This document shows, piece by piece, positions 58,858 to 64,000 of a stretch of DNA of 64,000 bases. The translations under genes were made by a program, and so were the position numbers. The DNA comes from Clostridia bacterium (GTDB taxonomy: Bacteria > Bacillota > Clostridia > Oscillospirales > CAG-272), in the NCBI GenBank assembly GCA_017462385.1, contig JAFTRE010000010.1, positions 83,312 through 147,311 of the forward strand. Direction: 5' to 3'. Each line of letters opens with the position of its first letter. The stretch's first letter is position 1. The notes below the pieces were generated by a model that searched no databases, was not told where the DNA came from, and worked only from the letters and a program-made list of their open reading frames with translations.

Positions 58858-60294
58858 TCACCTCCAAAGCTCGATGATATCGTCGTCGCCCGCCGCTTGG
58901 GCTGCCTTGACACGGCGCGTTTTGCGGCCATATATAAAACCGACTATCTGAATGGAGATCAGCGGCATCATTGCGACCGTCGCAACGATACCAAATGCAT
59001 CCGTCAGTACATTTCCGCCCGCCGCCGAGCATACGCCGATCATAAACTGAAGCATGAACGTCGCCGTCATGGGTCCCGAGGCAACACCGCCCGAGTCAAA
59101 CGCGATAGCGGTATAAATATCGGGAACGAAAAATGAAAGAATGAGTGCAATGGCATAGCCGGGTATCAGGAACCACATAATCGATATTCCCGTCAGAACT
59201 CTGAGCATGGCAATTCCCATCGCCAACGCAATGGCAATAGACAGGCTTATCTTGATAGCCTTTCCGGGGATTGCGCCCGAGCTGACACTCTCCACCTGCT
59301 TCTCCAATACATAAACCGCAGGCTCGGCGGAAATAATAAACCACCCGAGGCACATGGCAAGCGGGATGAGCAGATAGCGCGTCCAGCCCTCGTAAAGCTG
59401 ACCGCCCAGCACCGTGCCAAGCGACGAAAAACCGACGTTGACCCCGGTAAGGAACAAAACCAAGCCCACATATGTAAACAGCACGCCCCAGCAGATCTTG
59501 AGGAAATTCCGCATGGGAAGCTTGAACGAAAGCACTTGAAACAGCAGAAAAATACCTATGATGGGCGCTAACGCCACCGCGGTCTCCCACATATGATGAG
59601 GTATCGATTCGATATATGCGTGACCTATCTCGGTCGTGCTACCCCAATCGACCGTGGTGATGTTGGTCACACAGTCGGCGTTGGGATACAAAAATCCCAG
59701 AATAAGCACGAAAAGTATGGGCCCGATTGAGCACAACGCAACAAGGCCGAAGCTGTCGGCGCCCGCCTCGCGGTCGGAACGCATATTCGCGACACCGACG
59801 CCCAGCGCCAGTATAAACGGCACCGTCATAGGTCCCGTCGTAACCCCGCCAGCGTCAAACGCAATGCTCAGATAATCGGGATCCGAAAATGCGGCAAGTA
59901 TAAACACCAAGCCATAGAAGAACAGTAGCAGCCAGCGCAACTTTACACCGATAAAGATACGCAACATGCATATCATGAGGAAAAAACCCACACCGATACC
60001 GACTGTAACGATAAGCACCATATTGTCAATGTGCGGAACGGTCTGCGCGAGCACCTGCAGATCGGGCTCGGATATTGTGACCGCGAGTCCCAGCACAAAG
60101 CTGACTAAGAGGATCAGCCACAGCTTTTTGGATTTTGTAAGCGAAGCGCCGATGCGGTTGCCGATGACCGTCATAGACGTCTCGGCGCCCAGCGTGAACA
60201 GCCCCATTCCCGCTATTATCATGACCGTTCCGATCAAAAACGCCAAAAGCAAACTCGGCGACACGGGCGTGACGATAAGGCACAAAAGCGCCAC
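58858..60294 (-). CDS. DUF1538 family membrane protein (possible transporter)
   Basis: A protein with about twelve hydrophobic helices in two similar halves. Each half carries a SIAFDAGGVTTGPMTVPFIL or AIAFDSGGVASGPMTATFML motif, the hallmark of DUF1538. The annotated GTG at 60294 has no ribosome site and leaves the first helix cut. The frame continues upstream to 60381 (IKTKAQSHINALNEKFKESA), where GGAGG stands 7 bases before an ATC codon, so the true start may be there. It heads the unit with the PII-like gene 5 bases downstream, as in other Firmicutes. Confidence 0.85.
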   Translation of the reverse strand: MALLCLIVTPVSPSLLLAFLIGTVMIIAGMGLFTLGAETSMTVIGNRIGASLTKSKKLWLILLVSFVLGLAVTISEPDLQVLAQTVPHIDNMVLIVTVGIGVGFFLMICMLRIFIGVKLRWLLLFFYGLVFILAAFSDPDYLSIAFDAGGVTTGPMTVPFILALGVGVANMRSDREAGADSFGLVALCSIGPILFVLILGFLYPNADCVTNITTVDWGSTTEIGHAYIESIPHHMWETAVALAPIIGIFLLFQVLSFKLPMRNFLKICWGVLFTYVGLVLFLTGVNVGFSSLGTVLGGQLYEGWTRYLLIPLAMCLGWFIISAEPAVYVLEKQVESVSSGAIPGKAIKISLSIAIALAMGIAMLRVLTGISIMWFLIPGYAIALILSFFVPDIYTAIAFDSGGVASGPMTATFMLQFMIGVCSAAGGNVLTDAFGIVATVAMMPLISIQIVGFIYGRKTRRVKAAQAAGDDDIIELWR

Positions 60295-60542
60295 TATTAT
60301 AACTATGGGAAGAACGGATATCGCCGATTCCTTGAATTTTTCGTTAAGAGCGTTGATATGGCTCTGTGCTTTTGTTTTGATTTGACTGCCTCCCTGCGCT
60401 CCGGGGGCGCAACGCCCCTTTTTAGTAGTAATTTAATTATCATATTAATTATATCATTCGTCGGTGGGGATGTCAAGGACAAAAGTGCCGCGATATGTAT
60501 TTTTTATATGAAATTTAATGTATTTTTGCCGCAAAAAATCAC

Positions 60543-60571
60543 TGGACAAATACTATTATTTGTGATATAAT
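60543..60571 (+). promoter_or_regulatory. Promoter of the tyrosine phosphatase gene
   Basis: TGGACA, 17 bases, TATAAT; 57 bases before the ATG. Confidence 0.8.
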
Positions 60572-60627
60572 ATTAAAATCCCGATTATGTATCCGACCAA
60601 GCAAACCCTCATACGGAGAAATTTAAA

Positions 60628-61401
60628 ATGCCTAAAAAGATCAAAAATTTTCGTGACCTCGGCGGAATTCCCGCCGCCGACGGCAAACATATTCGCTCCG
60701 GCATGCTGTTCCGTAGCGGTCATCTTGCCCGCATCAAGCCCAAGACCGCCGATCGCATGCGCGACAAAATGGGCCTTCGCGCGGTAGTTGACCTGCGCAG
60801 CCCGTCCGAGCTTGCAGAGCATCCCGATGTCGTCGCAGACGGCGTCGATTATTGCCACCTGCCCCCGCTCAATGACGAGCAGAACCCCTCCATCAATAAA
60901 AAGAACCGCCGCCCCATACTCTACCGTATCATGGCGCTTGACGGCGGCGCGCGCGGCTATCTTTCGGATACATACCGTACCATGGTGGCTACCACGCCCC
61001 CGCTCGAAGCCTTTGCCGAGCTTATCCACCTGCTACTCGAGGAAGATAACGGCGCCGTGCTGTGGCACTGTACACAGGGCAAGGACCGCACGGGAATTGC
61101 CAGCGCGGCTGTGCTTTTGGCGCTGGGCGTCGACCGCGATGAGATAATGCGCGACTATATGCGCACAAATCGCTCCTGCCGCATCAAAAACTGGCTGATC
61201 TATCTCGGCGTCACGCTTGTGACGCTGAGCATACACACCGCCTCCTCGCTCAATCTGCTGCTCACCTCACAGCGCGATTACCTACGCGCGGCGTTTGATG
61301 AAATGGACAATCTCTACGGCGGCACCGAAGGCTTTTTGCACGACGGCCTCGGACTTACAAACGACGATATCGGCGACCTCAGAAGAATATATCTTGAATA
61401 A
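60628..61401 (+). CDS. Tyrosine-protein phosphatase (Y_phosphatase3 type)
   Basis: The 257-residue enzyme has the start KNFRDLGGIPAADGKHIRSG typical of the family, the general-acid region DYCHLPPLNDEQN, and the P-loop LWHCTQGKDRTGIASAAVLL (C-x5-R). It dephosphorylates tyrosine or phospholipids in the cytoplasm. GGAG lies 14 bases upstream of the ATG, so initiation may be modest. It stands alone with its own promoter and terminator. Confidence 0.88.
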   Translation: MPKKIKNFRDLGGIPAADGKHIRSGMLFRSGHLARIKPKTADRMRDKMGLRAVVDLRSPSELAEHPDVVADGVDYCHLPPLNDEQNPSINKKNRRPILYRIMALDGGARGYLSDTYRTMVATTPPLEAFAELIHLLLEEDNGAVLWHCTQGKDRTGIASAAVLLALGVDRDEIMRDYMRTNRSCRIKNWLIYLGVTLVTLSIHTASSLNLLLTSQRDYLRAAFDEMDNLYGGTEGFLHDGLGLTNDDIGDLRRIYLE

Positions 61402-61405
61402 AAAT

Positions 61406-61447
61406 AACCCCGAAAAGCTATACACATCAAAGCTTTTCGGGGTTTTT
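61406..61447 (+). terminator. Terminator of the phosphatase gene
   Basis: AACCCCGAAAAGCT and AGCTTTTCGGGGTT, 11-base loop, T-run. Confidence 0.85.
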
Positions 61448-61517
61448 CACAGATCAGGGATCATGAAAGATTTCCGTATGTATCGCAGGTGATACTTATT
61501 TTTCATGACACATACCC

Positions 61518-61916
61518 CTATTTTTTATAAGTAATTTTATTTGTAATTCCGGATACACTTTCATACGCATCTGAAACAACAGTTGTTCCTGACGCTTCCT
61601 TGATGATATATATCAACAGCGCCGTGACCGCCACCAAAGCCACCGCCAGCGCAACGGCAATAATTTTAGTCACAAAATATTTTTTGGCTCTCGATCTGAT
61701 ATTGTCGGACAGCGCCGCGCCCTCAAAGCTCTTGGCTATATCCTCGGGTGCGCCGAATTCGACGCAAAGCTTATCATAAGATGCCTCCCCCACCTCAGCC
61801 TCATAGCAATATATTCGCTCGGCGAAGTCATGCAGCAAAACATGCTTCACTCCGGCGGAGCAGGATAAATTTTTGCCTATATCCCGCAAATACTTTTGGC
61901 AGACCTTATTTTTCAT
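61518..61916 (-). CDS. PadR-associated membrane protein (132 aa)
   Basis: A soluble N-terminal half (residues 1-80, KYLRDIGKNLSCSAGVKHVL) with a helical pattern, then one membrane helix (FVTKIIAVALAVALVAVTAL) and a short outer tail. It resembles DUF6120-like partners that commonly follow PadR genes. The ATG at 61916 overlaps the padR stop region by 11 bases, so translation is coupled. It may sense membrane signals with PadR; that is inference. Confidence 0.7.
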   Translation of the reverse strand: MKNKVCQKYLRDIGKNLSCSAGVKHVLLHDFAERIYCYEAEVGEASYDKLCVEFGAPEDIAKSFEGAALSDNIRSRAKKYFVTKIIAVALAVALVAVTALLIYIIKEASGTTVVSDAYESVSGITNKITYKK

Positions 61917-62265
61917 CCGCGCTACCCTCCCATTTCAAGAGCATATCGATTCCGGCAAAGACCGTCTCCATTTCCCTCAGGGCAAATTCAAGATATTCCC
62001 TGCCGCTCTCATTGATGCTGTAATAATTGCGAAACCTCTTTTCGCCCACAAGCTCCTTGTGCGCTACTATCAGCTTACGCTCCGACATTCGGTAAAGCGG
62101 GCCATACAGCGAGCCCTCTTTAACTTGAAATGCGCCGCCTGTGCGCTTGTCGAGCTCTTGCCTTATCTGATACCCGTACATGTCCTCTTTGGTGAGCATT
62201 TTAAGTATCAGCAGCTCAACATAGCCCATGCGGACGTTTTCTCTGATCTCGTTTTCGTATTTCAT
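61906..62265 (-). CDS. PadR family transcriptional regulator
   Basis: The 119-residue protein carries a PadR winged helix: MGYVELLILKMLTKEDMYGY, QIRQELDKRTGGAFQVKEGS, LYGPLYRMSERKLIVAHKEL, and KRFRNYYSINESGREYLEFA. It probably represses its own operon and genes for stress or membrane function. GGAGG precedes the ATG. The next gene overlaps its end. Upstream, the protease unit is transcribed away. Confidence 0.92.
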   Translation of the reverse strand: MKYENEIRENVRMGYVELLILKMLTKEDMYGYQIRQELDKRTGGAFQVKEGSLYGPLYRMSERKLIVAHKELVGEKRFRNYYSINESGREYLEFALREMETVFAGIDMLLKWEGSADEK

Positions 62266-62349
62266 CAGCTACCTCCGCATATTTTTATCTGTTGTATTAA
62301 TGATAGCAAAAAAAATGTATCCTGGCAATACTTTTTTCAAAATATTATG

Positions 62350-62378
62350 TTGACAAACTAATATTTTCATGATATACT
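62350..62378 (+). promoter_or_regulatory. Promoter of the third protease unit
   Basis: TTGACA, 17 bases, TATACT. Shares TCATGATATA with the promoter at 40255-40283. Confidence 0.8.
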
Positions 62379-62462
62379 GATACCAAGGACGGCTACGGCA
62401 CCGATTCGCGCCCGTTTGCCTGCGGCAAACTCTTCAAAATCTACGAAAAACGGAGGTTATCA

Positions 62463-63212
62463 TGAAAAAACGTGTCATCTTGTACAGCTCAGCCATCAAG
62501 CATTACCAGTGTGTTGTTTGATGTTGATCCCGATGATCCCGACGAATATTTATATTCTGGAGTAGTGGCTATTGTTTTTGAAATTCTCCCAACTTATAGT
62601 AATACGCCCGTGCTGATTCATATAGGAACAGGCTTTATGGCAGATAATAAGACAATTATAACAGCTGCGCACGTATACAACCAAGATCCTGGTGCTGAGG
62701 GCACAGTATTGTCAAGAAGAGCCTATCATGGTGTCGATATAACAACTTCATATTCAGATTTAACATCATACTTAAAAGAATATGCGTATAGCCCAATTAA
62801 ATCGGGCATAATACCAACATCATATGAGCCAGTAACTTTGAAAAACGATTGGTTTATAGGTGTACTGCAATCTTCATTCTATACAGATCATTATATGTTT
62901 AATTGTTCCGCTATAGATAGCTCTATTCTGTGGGAATATACATATGCCGTTGGATATCCGCATAATTACGCCATGAACATGATGCAATCAAATGGCAAAG
63001 TTACTGCATATGGAGTGAACGAAACACATATAGAAGTAATGAACCTTATTGAAGTGGGGATGAGCGGAGGACCTATATATGCGGCAGTAAATGGTCGAAG
63101 CTGTATTGCAATTATTTGCGCCATAGACCCAAGCAATGGATATGGCCGAGGCACTATAATGACACAAAGCATGGTAGATCTTATTATAAATACAATTGTT
63201 TCTCACGATTAA
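62463..63212 (+). pseudogene. Trypsin-like serine protease with broken N-terminus
   Basis: The ATG at 62463 follows GGAGG by 6 bases, but its frame (MKKRVILYSS) stops after 19 codons. The protease frame begins at 62472 without signal peptide or pro-region. The domain itself looks whole: TGFMADNKTIITAAHVY (His), TLKNDWFIGVLQSS (Asp) and EVGMSGGPIYAAVNG (Ser), closely matching 40359-41357. About 100 N-terminal residues seem to have been deleted out of frame, so the product would not be secreted. An intact lipoprotein gene follows. AT-rich. Confidence 0.75.
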
Positions 63213-63241
63213 TAATGACTTTTATCAAAAGAGGTACCGCA

Positions 63242-63811
63242 ATGAAAATATTCATTCGCATCATATCATTTGCACTCTCGCTGATAGCGCTATTATTGAC
63301 CCTCGGATGTAAAAAGGATGTAGCAGATATCACAGAAGAAGAATGGTTGGCCATGGGCCGCAATCTCGGTGAACGCAGTTATATAATAATGTATCCAAAC
63401 GGCATCGAGGATCCCGAAGATGCTCCGGAGGTAAGTTATACCGCCGATGATTTTGTTGCATATACCGAAAAATATTCGTATACCATGCAAGAGCTTGCCG
63501 AAGAAAAAATAGTCATTACTTTAAAGCCTGCCGAAAATTACGAGGGGATTATGACAAAGTATGTTGCTCCTTGTATAGAAAAATGGGAAAAGGGCGAATG
63601 GAAACGCATTTATTATTTTGCTCCCGGATTTTGGAATCATACATATGCACTCAGATGGTTTTCTGTTGATACGAAAGATATTATCAATCACATTACCTAC
63701 ACCGTGCAATTGGAATGCTTTTATCCCGAACCAACTCCCGGTAAATATCGTATGGTCATATTTATGGGCAAAGAGTGCTATGTATATGCAGAATTTGAAT
63801 TAACAAAATAA
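63242..63811 (+). CDS. Lipoprotein with Ig-like domain, protease partner
   Basis: The signal peptide MKIFIRIISFALSLIALLLT ends in the lipobox LTLGC. The mature 165 residues have a middle part rich in charged residues and a C-terminal domain: VITLKPAENYEGIMTKYVAP, KGEWKRIYYFAPGFWN, PTPGKYRMVIFMGKECYVYA and the end EFELTK. The strand order and the GKYRMVIFMG ending match the lipoprotein at 41375 (SGQYRAVIFVG). The start at 63242 has GAGGT upstream; the longer frame from 63116 overlaps the protease gene. Role unknown. Confidence 0.72.
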   Translation: MKIFIRIISFALSLIALLLTLGCKKDVADITEEEWLAMGRNLGERSYIIMYPNGIEDPEDAPEVSYTADDFVAYTEKYSYTMQELAEEKIVITLKPAENYEGIMTKYVAPCIEKWEKGEWKRIYYFAPGFWNHTYALRWFSVDTKDIINHITYTVQLECFYPEPTPGKYRMVIFMGKECYVYAEFELTK

Positions 63812-63832
63812 TTCATTCGGCACCAATATATT

Positions 63833-63855
63833 AAAGCCCCGCATAGCGGGGCTTT
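63833..63855. terminator. Terminator of the third protease unit
   Basis: AAAGCCCCGC and GCGGGGCTTT around ATA. Same stem core as the hairpin ending the subtilase unit (10097-10123). Confidence 0.75.
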
Positions 63856-63918
63856 CTCGAAATCGCGTGCAAATTGTTAATTTTATGCAAACGAGGTGTA
63901 AACAAACAGCCGCGCGTA

Positions 63919-63947
63919 TTGACAAGTTGTTTTGCGTCATGTATGAT
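63919..63947 (+). promoter_or_regulatory. Promoter at the window end
   Basis: TTGACA, 17 bases, TATGAT. The transcript would run out of the window. Confidence 0.65.
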
Positions 63948-63954
63948 AAAATCA

Positions 63955-64000
63955 ATGAGGCCACGTCCTCAAAGCTAATAGCGAAAAAACGCAAACTATC
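63955..64000 (+). promoter_or_regulatory. Possible start of a c-di-GMP-I (GEMM) riboswitch, cut by the window
   Basis: AGCGAAAAAACGCAAACTAT follows the promoter. The AAAAACGCAAAC pattern with a stem just opening (CTATC) is what the 5' half of GEMM-I aptamers looks like, where GAAA and a GGGACGCAAAGC segment should come next. Only the first part is present, so this is a weak call. Confidence 0.35.

Overview
The window looks like a chromosomal segment of a spore-forming Clostridia-type Firmicute, probably an anaerobic gut or environmental Oscillospirales/Christensenellales-like organism. This rests on spoVG, spoIIE, a SpoIIQ-like M23 protein, a YerC/TrpR-like regulator, PadR plus DUF-type partner, tRNAs with encoded CCA, sigma-A promoters with 17-bp spacers, and strong GGAGG ribosome sites. 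Housekeeping genes are fairly GC-rich; several accessory stretches (about 1-4000, 10100-12750, 38000-42000, 62400-63850) are visibly AT-richer and carry small, broken or paralogous genes.

Layout. 1-4258: an accessory strip of small minus-strand genes, several of them broken, separated by three copies of an imperfect palindromic repeat. The repeat shares part of its edge with the 3' end of the tRNA-Cys gene that bounds the strip. 4259-5071: tRNA-Cys, then a Val-Asp-Phe-Gly tRNA operon. 5216-9999: methyltransferase, yerC, murC, spoVG, phosphoesterase, lipid kinase. 10129-12739: subtilase (interrupted by TAG) plus a lipoprotein, behind a leader with its own terminator. 13140-15576: sugar isomerase plus sulfatase. 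15814-18243: three small unknown genes and a membrane-linked nucleosidase. 18276-27417: leftward genes for a NAGPA-type lipoprotein, an EF-G paralogue, tatD, metG and nagA. 27672-32156: exonuclease, second sulfatase and thiI. 32276-35297: lysine riboswitch, dapA, dapB, ddh. 35577-39678: phosphoribosyltransferase, aspS, an AAA ATPase and a small Xre regulator. 39839-42239: a protease plus lipoprotein cassette flanked by a 228-bp direct repeat of the 3' end of an oxidoreductase gene. 42060-48694: sugar-related genes, an M23 peptidase and spoIIE. 48999-62265: SLOG protein, EEP-family protein, lipoprotein, ABC exporter, lipid kinase plus acyltransferase, PII/DUF1538 pair, phosphatase and PadR operon. 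62350-63855: a third protease plus lipoprotein unit, with a damaged protease start. The window ends in a promoter and what may be the start of a c-di-GMP riboswitch.

How the genes work together. dapA-dapB-ddh give meso-diaminopimelate and lysine under lysine-riboswitch control, and MurC uses the same cell-wall pathway. The lipid kinase and PlsC form a phospholipid unit. The two Cys-type sulfatases, the TIM-barrel isomerases, the Gfo/Idh/MocA oxidoreductase and NagA point to use of sulfated or amino-sugar glycans. The most unusual content is a set of three secreted-protease plus lipoprotein units. One of them sits between near-identical copies of a host gene's 3' end whose only differences are synonymous. 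That pattern suggests a very small integrating cassette without its own recombinase.
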